A model generated the notes under the pieces. That model was not told where the DNA came from and searched no databases. It saw nothing but the letters and a program-made list of their open reading frames with translations. Of a stretch of 31,143 nucleotides of DNA, positions 16,342 through 24,860 are shown piece after piece (position 1 is the stretch's first letter; each line of letters starts with the position of its first letter). This DNA comes from a candidate division WOR-3 bacterium (GTDB lineage: Bacteria > Hydrothermota > UBA3072). The translations under genes were made by a program, and so were the position numbers. The stretch covers positions 1-31,143 of the forward strand of contig JBDRZZ010000018.1 in NCBI GenBank assembly GCA_039804165.1. Reading direction: 5' to 3'.

Positions 16342-16891
16342 TGGACCGTTTTTAACAACTCTTTTAATTTATCTTTTTGGGCTTAGTTGGAGGATAGAAT
16401 TTAAAGGCCTTTCTATTTTAAAGAAATATAATTTTAAGGTTTTGTATGTTTTCTGGCATGAGAATATGCTACCTCCTCTTTTTACTCATCGAAAAAGAAA
16501 AGTTGGTGTGATTGTTAGTCCAAGCTTAGATGGAGAATTTATGAGTAGAATTTTGAGACTTTTAGGATTTAAGGTTTTTCGTGGGGATACGGAAAAAGGA
16601 GGTAGTAAAGCTCTTATTGGTCTTATTAAATATGGAAGAGAGGGAAATGAAATTGCAATAACTCCTGATGGACCTAAAGGTCCAAGAAGAAAGGTAAAAA
16701 AGGGTGTTTTCCTCTTGGCAAGAGAAACAAGTCTTCCAATTATAGCTGTAAGAGTTTCTTCTGGAAGATGTTTCCGTTTCTCTTCTTGGGACAAATTTAT
16801 GCTTCCCTATCCTTTTTCAAAAATTAAAATAGAACTGAGAGAGATACTTAACCAACCTAAAGAAGAAACTTTAGAGAAATATCTTTCTTAA
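16304..16891 (+). CDS. DUF374 lysophospholipid/lipid A acyltransferase-like protein
   Basis: About 195 aa with an N-terminal hydrophobic segment (residues about 8-28). The DUF374 pattern follows: FWHENMLP (about 50-57), VSPSLDGEF and ITPDGPKGPRRKVKKG (about 119-134). DUF374 proteins belong to the acyltransferase superfamily and stand in for LpxL-type late acyltransferases in several diderms. The start is ATG 16304 with AGGTG just upstream; a GTG at 16298 is the alternative. It lies almost wholly after, but begins within, lpxB, and is one base before the glycosyltransferase gene. Confidence 0.85.
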   Translation: MIGSLLRSFLWFSGPFLTTLLIYLFGLSWRIEFKGLSILKKYNFKVLYVFWHENMLPPLFTHRKRKVGVIVSPSLDGEFMSRILRLLGFKVFRGDTEKGGSKALIGLIKYGREGNEIAITPDGPKGPRRKVKKGVFLLARETSLPIIAVRVSSGRCFRFSSWDKFMLPYPFSKIKIELREILNQPKEETLEKYLS

Positions 16892-16892
16892 A

Positions 16893-18020
16893 ATGGAAAT
16901 TTTTCTTATAGATCCAAGAAATACCACAAAACCTTACAATTTCTGTTTGCTTTCTTCTCTAAGAGAGAAAAAATTCCCTTTTAAATTTTTTGGATTTATA
17001 CCTAATTTTTGGAAAGATAAGTTGCTAATAAAAGAAAACAATTTATTTCTGCCTATAAGTAGAGGTATATTTGAAAATAAACATCTTCAGTTATTTATAG
17101 CTAACTTCACTCAGACTTTAGAAATGTTTCAAGGTTATCTTCGGCTAAAAGGGCTCCTAAAAGAAGATACAATTTTACATTTTTTATGGTTTACAAGTCC
17201 AGGAATTGAACATTATATAATTCCTCATCTAAAGAGAGTGAAGATGATTCATACTGTTCATAACCTTCTTCCTCATAGGGATTATCCTCGGGATCTTTAT
17301 CTTTTTAAAGCCTTATATTCCCAAATGGATGAAATTATAGTTCATGACAAGAAAACAGAGAAAAATTTTTATAAAATTTTTGATTTGTCTCTCCCTATCA
17401 CTGTTATTCCACACGGAAATGTAGAGAGATTTTATGAGACCTTTGATTCCACTACAGCCTCAGAATCGGAAGAGTTTTATTTTAAAAAAATAGGTCTTTT
17501 AAAAAGGCCGATTTTTCTATTTATGGGACCAATTAAAAAATATAAGGGTTTTGAGAATCTTATTGGTTCTTTAAATATCTTAAATAGAAAGAAACTTTCT
17601 TATAGTGTAGTGGTTAAAGACTGGATTAAAGAGAAGATGGAAAATCTTTATTCTTTGAATGTTTCTCTTCATTATTCTAAGTTGGGGCTTGTTTATAGAA
17701 ATGTCGACGCTGTAATTCTTCCTCATACGAAAATTTCTCAAAGCATTACTTTGTTTGAAGCCGGATATTTTGGAAAGCCTGTTATTGTATCTAATTCTGG
17801 AGGTTTGGAGGAAGTTGTAAGAGATGGAAAAGATGGATTTGTTTTTAATGGGAGTAAGTATGAAGACCTAGCAGATAAAATCGAAAAATTAATCCAAGCC
17901 GGTCCAAAAGAGCTAAAAGTAATGGGAGAAAATTTTAAAGAGCATCTAATAAAGAATTATTCTTGGGATAAAATTAGCGAGAAGTTAATTAAGATATACG
18001 AGAGAATTTTGAATTGTTAA
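16893..18020 (+). CDS. GT4-type glycosyltransferase
   Basis: A 375-aa GT-B fold glycosyltransferase. The C-terminal half has LFMGPIKKYKGFENLIGSL (about 209-227) and the sugar-nucleotide motif LFEAGYFGKPVIVSNSGGLEE with the EX7E-like spacing, then RDGKDGFVF. The N-terminal half includes HTVHNLLPH. Probable role: adding a sugar to the lipid A core or a surface glycan, from its place after lpxB and the acyltransferase; donor and acceptor unknown. It begins one base after the previous stop. Its last 32 bases overlap the 3' end of the convergent ABC exporter gene. Confidence 0.8.
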   Translation: MEIFLIDPRNTTKPYNFCLLSSLREKKFPFKFFGFIPNFWKDKLLIKENNLFLPISRGIFENKHLQLFIANFTQTLEMFQGYLRLKGLLKEDTILHFLWFTSPGIEHYIIPHLKRVKMIHTVHNLLPHRDYPRDLYLFKALYSQMDEIIVHDKKTEKNFYKIFDLSLPITVIPHGNVERFYETFDSTTASESEEFYFKKIGLLKRPIFLFMGPIKKYKGFENLIGSLNILNRKKLSYSVVVKDWIKEKMENLYSLNVSLHYSKLGLVYRNVDAVILPHTKISQSITLFEAGYFGKPVIVSNSGGLEEVVRDGKDGFVFNGSKYEDLADKIEKLIQAGPKELKVMGENFKEHLIKNYSWDKISEKLIKIYERILNC

Positions 18021-19782
18021 ATTGAAGGTCATATAATTTCTTGTATAAGCCATTTTTAACTAAGAGATTTTTATGCGTTCCTTCTTCTACAATCTTTCCC
18101 TTATCCATTACAATGATCCTATCTGCATTCATTATCGTTGAAAGCCTATGGGCGATTATTAAAGCTGTTTTACCATAAAGTAATTCCTTCATTGCTTCTT
18201 GGATTAACCTTTCAGATTCAGCATCTAAGGAAGAGGTGGCTTCATCAAGAATCAAAATTGGTGCATTTTTAAGGAGAGCTCTGGCAATTGCAATTCGTTG
18301 TTTTTCTCCTCCGGAAATTCTTCCACCTTTCTCTCCAACGAAGGTATCTAGGCCTTCTGGAAGACTTTTTACGAAATGCTCTAAGTGACTTTTTTTAAGA
18401 ACTTCATATATTTCTTCTTCTTTTGCATCTATCTTACCGTATTTTATGTTATTTCTTATAGAGTCGTTAAATAAAATTGGTTCCTGAGTCACCATTCCAA
18501 TTTTACTTCTAAGGCTTGATAGAGTGTATTCTCTTATATCTTTACCATCTATTTCTATTTTTCCCTCTTTAGGATCAAAGAATCTTGGAATTAATTGAAC
18601 CAAGGTGCTTTTCCCTGCCCCTGAAGGACCAACAATTGCTATTGTTTCGCCTTTTCTCACTTCCAGATTTATGTTTCTTAATGCAAATTTATTATCACCA
18701 TAAGAGAAAGAGACATTATTAAATTTGATGGAAGAAGTAAAAGATTTAAGAATGAATTTTCCTTTATCTTCTGTTTTTTCTTTTGCCTCAATGACTTCAA
18801 GAACACTTTCCATGGCACTTAGACCATGTTGGAGATCTCCATAAGCTAAATTTATCTGACGAGCAGGTTGTTGAAGAAGAACTATAGAACCAAGAAATAT
18901 CAAAAATTTATCAGGGGTAATAAATCCTTTAAGAATGAAAAATCCTCCTGCAATAAGTATAATACCTGCAAGAAAAGCCCCTAAAAACTCTGTGGAGACA
19001 GGAAGGAATCCTTTCAGTAGATTTCCTTTTACATATTTTTTTCTATATATATCTGACTCTTTTTTAAATTTTTCTATTTCATATTGCTCCATTCCAAATA
19101 ATTTTATCAATTTTATTCCATATAGCATTTCGGAAGAAAGCGAATTTAAGAAGGCTCTTTGTTTTCTAAGATGAGTAAAACGACCGTGAACTTTTTTCCC
19201 TATAAGTTGAACGATAAAAACAATAAAGGGGATAAGAAGGATGGAAATAATAAATAATTTCCATGAAGCCCATAAAGCCAAACCCATATATACAAATAAA
19301 AGGCATAGGTTCCTACTAAGATCTATAACTCCTCTTTTTAAAGCAAACTGGATTTTCTCTGTATCGTTTGTGATTTTTGAAAGAAGTGTTCCAGAATCTA
19401 CTTTTGAGTGAAATCCACAAGAGAGCTCTGTTAATTTTGAAAAAAGCTCAACCCTTATGTCTGAGATTGTTTTTTGTTCAAGGGTGTCAGATAGATAAAA
19501 AAGCAAAAGGTCAAAAGGAGCCTTTATACCATAAATAAAAATAAGAGAAACTGCGAGTTTTATTAAAGAATTTATTCTATCTTCACTTTCAATCCACTCA
19601 ATGAGCCAGCGAACAATCCCTGGCCCTTCACTTACACTGTCTTTTCCAAAAATTGTAGAGACTATTGGAGTTATCATCCCAATTGTGAACCCACTAAAAA
19701 TTGCCACCACCGCCATAATGAAAAGAAGAAGAACTAATAAGGATTTATATCTGGAAAGATATTTCCATAACTTTCTTAACAT
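17989..19782 (-). CDS. msbA: ABC exporter, MsbA type (fused membrane and ATPase domains)
   Basis: A 597-aa half-transporter. Six hydrophobic segments lie in residues 14-300, followed by a nucleotide-binding domain: Walker A GPSGAGKS (385-392), signature SGGEKQR (490-496), Walker B ILILDE (509-514) and the H-loop in AHRLST (about 544-549). With lpxB, DUF374 and lpxH nearby, lipid A-core flipping by MsbA is the best call. A multidrug or peptide exporter of the same family cannot be excluded. The gene is transcribed alone from a leaderless-looking promoter and converges on the glycosyltransferase gene. Confidence 0.82.
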   Translation of the reverse strand: MLRKLWKYLSRYKSLLVLLLFIMAVVAIFSGFTIGMITPIVSTIFGKDSVSEGPGIVRWLIEWIESEDRINSLIKLAVSLIFIYGIKAPFDLLLFYLSDTLEQKTISDIRVELFSKLTELSCGFHSKVDSGTLLSKITNDTEKIQFALKRGVIDLSRNLCLLFVYMGLALWASWKLFIISILLIPFIVFIVQLIGKKVHGRFTHLRKQRAFLNSLSSEMLYGIKLIKLFGMEQYEIEKFKKESDIYRKKYVKGNLLKGFLPVSTEFLGAFLAGIILIAGGFFILKGFITPDKFLIFLGSIVLLQQPARQINLAYGDLQHGLSAMESVLEVIEAKEKTEDKGKFILKSFTSSIKFNNVSFSYGDNKFALRNINLEVRKGETIAIVGPSGAGKSTLVQLIPRFFDPKEGKIEIDGKDIREYTLSSLRSKIGMVTQEPILFNDSIRNNIKYGKIDAKEEEIYEVLKKSHLEHFVKSLPEGLDTFVGEKGGRISGGEKQRIAIARALLKNAPILILDEATSSLDAESERLIQEAMKELLYGKTALIIAHRLSTIMNADRIIVMDKGKIVEEGTHKNLLVKNGLYKKLYDLQFNNSKFSRIS

Positions 19783-19789
19783 ATTTTTA

Positions 19790-19817
19790 ATTTTAATTTA
19801 CCATAATTAAAAATCAA
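19790..19817 (-). promoter_or_regulatory. Promoter of the msbA-type gene
   Basis: On the minus strand, TTGATT (19817-19812), a 16-nt spacer and TAAAAT (19795-19790) lead to the ATG at 19782 with 7 nt in between. No Shine-Dalgarno sequence is present; the predicted mRNA begins at or beside the start codon. Confidence 0.55.
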
Positions 19818-19827
19818 GAGAAAATCC

Positions 19828-19868
19828 AAAGAAAATAATTTCTTTAGAGATTTCTTCTATAGAATCTC
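19828..19868. promoter_or_regulatory. Two dyads between divergent promoters (candidate operator)
   Basis: A perfect AAAGAAA-ATAA-TTTCTTT dyad (19828-19845) and a GAGATT-N10-AATCTC dyad (19847-19868) lie side by side between the msbA promoter and the TPR-operon promoter. They could bind a regulator of either transcript. AT-rich DNA produces such dyads by chance, so support is modest. Confidence 0.3.
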
Positions 19869-19893
19869 ATTGAGAGGAGAAAAGTGTTAACTC

Positions 19894-19921
19894 TTGACTT
19901 ACCTTTTAAAATTGTTATATT
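19894..19921 (+). promoter_or_regulatory. Promoter of the TPR operon
   Basis: TTGACT (19894-19899), 16-nt spacer, TATATT (19916-19921). The ATG at 19934 is 12 nt past the -10, so the leader is predicted to be about 6 nt. No Shine-Dalgarno site precedes the start. Confidence 0.65.
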
Positions 19922-19933
19922 TTTTTAAGATTT

Positions 19934-22900
19934 ATGTTTAACTTTAGTGACCAATCTAATATAATTGATAAAGCGAGAAGAGCAGCTGCTAAAGGAGAAT
20001 ATCTTAAAGCAATAAAAATCTTGCAAAACGCCTTAAAAAACGAACCTTCAGATCTCCCTCTTATTCTTGAGATTATGCACACTTATCACGCGATAGACAA
20101 ATTAAATGAAGTAATAATCTGGGCAGAGAAAGGCTCTTCTCTTTCTCCTGAAGCAAAGAGAAAAGTGTTGGCAGAAGTAGAGGATCTATTTTATGGGAGA
20201 GGAAAGCCAGATAGACTTGCCGAATATTTAATGGAAAAATTTATAGAGAGGATGGATTTTGAAGGAGTATATGATCTCTTCCGAGATATGGGAGAAGAGA
20301 GCAAAAATTCCTTTATCAACAGAGAAGAGAAGGTTGTTAAAAACATTCTTGAAAACAAAAAGGATTTTAACCAGAGAGATTTTACCCACCTTTATCTTTA
20401 TGCTTTAATGAATGAAGGGAGAAAAACAGAGGAATCTCTAAGAATATTTAAAATAATATACGAAAAAAAGCCAGAAGAAATAGAAAATATTATTCTTGAA
20501 TTAAAAAGAGCCGAAAGAGAAAACTATGGAGATCCTATTATTAAATTGGGTTTGGGAGAATTTTTGTTAAAAAATAAACAATATCCCGAAGCTGTTTCTA
20601 AATTGAGAGAAGTATTAAATATAAATCCAGAGTTTCAAGAAGAAATCATAAACATTCTTTCCCCTTATGAGAAGGATTCTAAAGAAATTATTGATTTCTT
20701 AAGTGAGTTGTTAATTGAAACAGGAAAAGAGGAAGAAGCTCTTTCTATCCTTAAAGAGATTGGAACTGATGATGCTATTAAAAAATATCAGAAGTTGGTG
20801 AAAAAGGACCCACAAAATCCGGTTGTCCATAAGCAGTTAGCAGAGGCATATTTAGAAAAGCAAAGATATTCTGAAGCTCTAAGAGAATTTCTATCAGCTC
20901 TCTCAATTTCTCCTCTTGAAGAGATTGGGAAAAGAGTGAAAGAATTAGAAGAGAAACTTCCAGAAGAATTAGATAACTTTTTCTTGGTCGCTAACATATA
21001 TAAGTTATTGGGATGGAAGGAAGACCTCATAAATATTATGAAAAAAGCTTTTGAGTTTGCCCCTTCTTCTTCAAGTGTAATTTTAGAAAATTTAAATCAA
21101 CTCATCGAAGATAAAGAAATGAATGTAGAGGGGCTTCTCTTAAAAGCAAGATTACTTTCAAGAGAAGGAGATACAGAAGGTGCTCTTAAAATTTATAAGG
21201 AATTGTCTTTAGATCCAGAGAAAACAGAGTTGATAAAAGAGGAGCTCGAGAGATTTAGAAAAGAAAATCCAGTAAGCACAGAGGGAGAGATAATTTCTTT
21301 AATGCTTCAAATTCCAGAGAATCCCGAAGAAATTGCTCAAAGGGTTAACTTAATAATAGGAGGAAACCCTAATTATATACCTGTAATGCTTACAGAGTTT
21401 GATAAAAGGGTTAAAGCAAAACCTGAGTTTACTCCTCAGTTTCTTATTTTCTACAAAAATTTAGATAGAAAAAATTTCCCTCCATTTGCTTATCCCTTTG
21501 CCTTAGCAGAGCTATATAGAATAGTAGAAGATTTTGATAAAGCCGAAAAGTATTACAAAGAGGCTATTGATGAAGTTCCTGAAAGATTTAACTTCGTGCT
21601 GACTTATCTTGGGGATTTCCGAAAAAATCCTAAGATTAGAAAACTTATATCTTCTTTATACTTCCACAAAGGGGAGTTTGAGAAGGGTTGTAGAGAGATG
21701 GAAGTCTGTGCAAAAGAATTTCCAGAGTTTCTTGAAGAGGTAACCTCTTTTTTAATAAACGAGGCAAATAAAAGGAATAATAAGAGTATTTCACAAACTC
21801 TTACGAAAATTTTGATTCAAAACAATTATTTTGAAGAAGCAATTAAATGGGGCTCTCAGGTTTTAAGCTCTCTTAACTTAGAAGAACAACCTGAGATAAT
21901 GCTTTCTTTGGCAAAAGCTTATGGAAAGCTTGGTAATTTACCGGAGGCTACTAGTCTTGTAAGAAGGGCAGTTGGAATAGATGGTTCCCTTAAAGAAGAA
22001 GCAATAGAGGTGCTTGAAGAAGTGAGGAAAGAAGGATTTTCTGATTACGATTCTCTTATGACTCTTTACAGGTTATATAGGGAATCTAACAATTTTGAAA
22101 AGGCTATTTCTTCTTTAGAGGAGGCTCTTTCTAAGAAACCAACGGTTTTAGGAGTAATGGAGGAGGAATGCGAAAAGTTAATTGATATTGCTCCAATTAA
22201 TGCTAAAATCAGAATTTTCTATGGAAAGGTTAAACTTTTAAAAGGAGATTTAAAAGGTTTGGAGGAAATAGAAAAAGGGGTTCGTTTTGATCCAAGCTTA
22301 AAAGGTTATGCTGTAGAATCTCTTAGAGAAATTAAAGAACCCACTGTGGAGCGGAAAATAGTTCTTTTTAAAGCCTCTATTGAAAAGGGATTGGGGCATC
22401 TAAAAGAGGCTCTTACATATTTTATCAAGGCTTATTGGGAAAATGAGGAGAAAAGAGCTGAGATAATAAAAGAGATTAACGAATTGTTTCCTAAGGTAGA
22501 ACTTTCTTATGAAATAGTAAGAGATTTGATAAAAATCTATGCAAACGAAGAAAGGAATGCACCCATTGTCAGTATATTAGAAAGTTTCTTTGATGGCTCT
22601 AAAGAAAGAGGAAGTTTTTTGTTAGAGGAGCTAACCCCTCTATTCCCTGGGAAGATTCCTTTGCCAATTCGGATTATCCTTGTTAAAATTCATTCTCAAA
22701 TAGGGAATAAGAAAGAAGCTAAAGAGGAGATGGAGAAATTGTTGGATGAATATCCTGAGGTTGCCGAACAATTAGAGCCTTTTGTTTCTCCCCAAGATGT
22801 AGAAATGTTCCCTATACTTATTAAAATAAACATTGCTCTTTCAAATGTAGATAAAGCAATTGAGTTTATAAAAAAGTTAGAAACAAAAGAACAATTACCT

Positions 22901-23488
22901 TTTTACGAAAAAATTCTTGAAAAAAATCCAGAGAGAGAGGATGTTGTTTCAGAAGTGACTTATCTTAACTATCTTTTGGGGAATATTGAGAAGGCTAAAT
23001 TTTATGGTGAGAAGATAAAAAATCCTGGGAAGAAAGAAAAAGTTCTATTGTGGTTCCTTGGGCAGGAAATGCCTCTTAGTTTAAGCGAGATTCAAGAGAT
23101 AAGAAAAGAAATAATTTTTGACAAAATTAAGATTGCAGAGTCTTCCGAAGAGAAAGCTTATCTGTATATAAAAATAAAAGAATATGGGAAAGCTATGGAA
23201 GAAATAGAAAAATTGGAAGGTGAAAAGAAAGAAATTATTTTGAGTTTGATTGAGGAAGAGCTTAAGAATTATTGGGATGGATATATTAGACTTTCTAAGT
23301 TAGAAAATAAGGACGACTACTTGGAGAGAAGAGCTCTCCTTGCATTTTATAGTGGGAGAGTAGAGCTTGCCTTGAAGCTTATGAAAAAATTTCCTGGAAA
23401 TCCAATAAAGAAAAAGGCTTATATTTCTCAAATGATAAGAGAATCTATAGAACCTTATAGAAAAATAAAACCTCTTATAAGGGGGTAA
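19934..23488 (+). CDS. Large TPR-like helical-repeat protein, 1184 aa, function unknown
   Basis: No signal peptide, membrane segment or enzyme motif is visible. The whole protein is charged and helical with TPR-like helix pairs, for example YLKAIKILQNALKNEP (23-38), YPEAVSKLREVLNINP (217-232), YSEALREFLSALSISP (312-327), FDKAEKYYKEAIDEVP (534-549), FEKGCREMEVCAKEFP (582-597), FEKAISSLEEALSKKP (721-736) and KKEAKEEMEKLLDEYP (926-941). Most recognisable units are 40-100 residues apart instead of 34, suggesting diverged helical pairs between recognisable TPRs. It probably forms a long cytoplasmic solenoid for protein binding. It heads an operon with a second TPR protein, a small charged protein and lpxH, so the partner is likely one of these (inference). 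Confidence 0.85.
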   Translation: MFNFSDQSNIIDKARRAAAKGEYLKAIKILQNALKNEPSDLPLILEIMHTYHAIDKLNEVIIWAEKGSSLSPEAKRKVLAEVEDLFYGRGKPDRLAEYLMEKFIERMDFEGVYDLFRDMGEESKNSFINREEKVVKNILENKKDFNQRDFTHLYLYALMNEGRKTEESLRIFKIIYEKKPEEIENIILELKRAERENYGDPIIKLGLGEFLLKNKQYPEAVSKLREVLNINPEFQEEIINILSPYEKDSKEIIDFLSELLIETGKEEEALSILKEIGTDDAIKKYQKLVKKDPQNPVVHKQLAEAYLEKQRYSEALREFLSALSISPLEEIGKRVKELEEKLPEELDNFFLVANIYKLLGWKEDLINIMKKAFEFAPSSSSVILENLNQLIEDKEMNVEGLLLKARLLSREGDTEGALKIYKELSLDPEKTELIKEELERFRKENPVSTEGEIISLMLQIPENPEEIAQRVNLIIGGNPNYIPVMLTEFDKRVKAKPEFTPQFLIFYKNLDRKNFPPFAYPFALAELYRIVEDFDKAEKYYKEAIDEVPERFNFVLTYLGDFRKNPKIRKLISSLYFHKGEFEKGCREMEVCAKEFPEFLEEVTSFLINEANKRNNKSISQTLTKILIQNNYFEEAIKWGSQVLSSLNLEEQPEIMLSLAKAYGKLGNLPEATSLVRRAVGIDGSLKEEAIEVLEEVRKEGFSDYDSLMTLYRLYRESNNFEKAISSLEEALSKKPTVLGVMEEECEKLIDIAPINAKIRIFYGKVKLLKGDLKGLEEIEKGVRFDPSLKGYAVESLREIKEPTVERKIVLFKASIEKGLGHLKEALTYFIKAYWENEEKRAEIIKEINELFPKVELSYEIVRDLIKIYANEERNAPIVSILESFFDGSKERGSFLLEELTPLFPGKIPLPIRIILVKIHSQIGNKKEAKEEMEKLLDEYPEVAEQLEPFVSPQDVEMFPILIKINIALSNVDKAIEFIKKLETKEQLPFYEKILEKNPEREDVVSEVTYLNYLLGNIEKAKFYGEKIKNPGKKEKVLLWFLGQEMPLSLSEIQEIRKEIIFDKIKIAESSEEKAYLYIKIKEYGKAMEEIEKLEGEKKEIILSLIEEELKNYWDGYIRLSKLENKDDYLERRALLAFYSGRVELALKLMKKFPGNPIKKKAYISQMIRESIEPYRKIKPLIRG

Positions 23489-23490
23489 AA

Positions 23491-24588
23491 ATGGAAGAAA
23501 AAGATAAGAAAAAGGAAAAGAAGAAGCAAGACGATTTGGAAGAGATGGAAGAAGAGATGGAAGAAGATTTAGAAGAAGAAAATAGTAAGTTTGAAATAAG
23601 CAATTTACTTAGGAAGCTAAGCCAATCTCAGCATAGTGATCATTATGAACTCCGAGCTTTACTTGATGTGAAATTGGAAGAAATAACTTCCTCTTTAAGA
23701 AGTATTCCGGAGAATATGAAGAAGGTTTTAGATGAAAGCATTCCTCAATTAAAAGAAGAATTATCTTCTATTAAAGAGCTTTTTATTTCTGGGGTAGAGA
23801 AGAATCTTGAGATCGCTAAGAAGAATTCTGAAAGAATAGAGGGAAAGATAGAAGATTTTAAAAAGGGTATGTTGGATAAATTTGAAAATTCTGTGGATAT
23901 CATAAGTAATACCATTTCCCATATTGGAGAGCTTTTTGAAAAGCTTGAGGGTGCTTTTAAAGAGGAGATAAAGGCTCTTAGAGATACATTACAAGAAGCC
24001 TTTAAGGAAATGTATTTGCAATTTAAAGAGTCTTCAGCAAACTTAAAAGAGATAGCAAGCTTAATTGAAAGATATGTTGAGGAGATTAAAAAAGAGAGGG
24101 AAGAGTTTGATACCCGGAGAAGGAAAGAAGAGGCAAGAAGGCTAAATGATTTAGCTGTTAAAAACTTTTATGGAGGTAGGACAAAGATAGCAATTAATCA
24201 ATTAAAAGAAGCTGTTTTACTAGATGACTCTTCTCCTGAAATACTCACAAATCTGGGAATAATTCTTTCTAAAGAAGGAAAGAAGGAGGATGCTTGTAAA
24301 ATATTTGAGAAAGTTTTAAAGGATAATCCTAATGTAGTTGAAGCACAAGTTGGTTTGGGACTTATAATGTTTGAGAAAGGCGAAATAGATGAGGCTATTG
24401 AGATATTTAATGAGGCTGCTCAAAAGAGCGGAGACGAAGCTTTTGTTTATGCAAATTTAGGTTATGCTTATGAGAAAAAGGAGATGTTGGATAAGGCTAT
24501 TCAAAATTGGGAGAAAGCCATTGAATTAGACCCCACCCTAAAAGAAGTTGAAGAAAAACTTAAATTATATAAAAATAAGGAGGTTTAA
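23491..24588 (+). CDS. Coiled-coil protein with C-terminal TPRs, function unknown
   Basis: A 365-aa protein in three parts. Residues 1-32 are almost wholly Lys, Glu and Asp. Residues about 50-215 look like a long coiled coil with repeated EEI/LKE heptad-like spacing. Residues about 216-350 form roughly four regularly spaced TPRs, with EAVLLDDSSPEILTNLG, KVLKDNPNVVEAQVGLG and KAIELDP typical of canonical TPR units. No membrane segment or signal. The ATG comes 2 nt after the stop of the large TPR gene, with an AGGGGG site. It is coupled to the next gene by TAATG. The architecture suggests an oligomeric scaffold; function unknown. Confidence 0.85.
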   Translation: MEEKDKKKEKKKQDDLEEMEEEMEEDLEEENSKFEISNLLRKLSQSQHSDHYELRALLDVKLEEITSSLRSIPENMKKVLDESIPQLKEELSSIKELFISGVEKNLEIAKKNSERIEGKIEDFKKGMLDKFENSVDIISNTISHIGELFEKLEGAFKEEIKALRDTLQEAFKEMYLQFKESSANLKEIASLIERYVEEIKKEREEFDTRRRKEEARRLNDLAVKNFYGGRTKIAINQLKEAVLLDDSSPEILTNLGIILSKEGKKEDACKIFEKVLKDNPNVVEAQVGLGLIMFEKGEIDEAIEIFNEAAQKSGDEAFVYANLGYAYEKKEMLDKAIQNWEKAIELDPTLKEVEEKLKLYKNKEV

Positions 24589-24860
24589 TGGACGAAAAGA
24601 AATCTCCTTTTGAAGAGATTTTTAAAAGAGAAGAGGCAAAAAAAAAGGAAGAAAAAAGGGAAGAGAGCATTCTTGAAGCTCTTGATAAAGAAGAAAAAGA
24701 TTTCTTTGAAGAGCCTCAGGAAGCAGATCTTATTCCTGAACCAGAAGAAAATATTTCTAAGGAGGAAAAATATCGTCGTCTTGTGAATGAACTTCTTGAG
24801 AAGAAGTTTTTTGAAGAAGCAATTGAAATTATAGAAGAGATGAAAAGGGAAGTAGCCTGA
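24588..24860 (+). CDS. Small charged protein (90 aa) with one TPR-like helix pair
   Basis: A 90-aa protein with about half of its residues Glu or Lys. The N-terminal two thirds look disordered and acidic. The last 30 residues (KYRRLVNELLEKKFFEEAIEI segment) resemble a single TPR hairpin. AGGAGG lies just upstream and the ATG overlaps the previous stop as TAATG, so it is probably a real translated gene. The terminal helix pair may dock onto one of the two TPR neighbours (inference). Its stop overlaps the inferred CTG start of lpxH. Confidence 0.75.
   Translation: MDEKKSPFEEIFKREEAKKKEEKREESILEALDKEEKDFFEEPQEADLIPEPEENISKEEKYRRLVNELLEKKFFEEAIEIIEEMKREVA

Noticed and set aside
16486-16794. Minus-strand frame antisense to the DUF374 gene
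   Set aside because: The sense strand carries conserved TPDGPKGP and FWHENMLP motifs; the antisense frame has none and no start signals.
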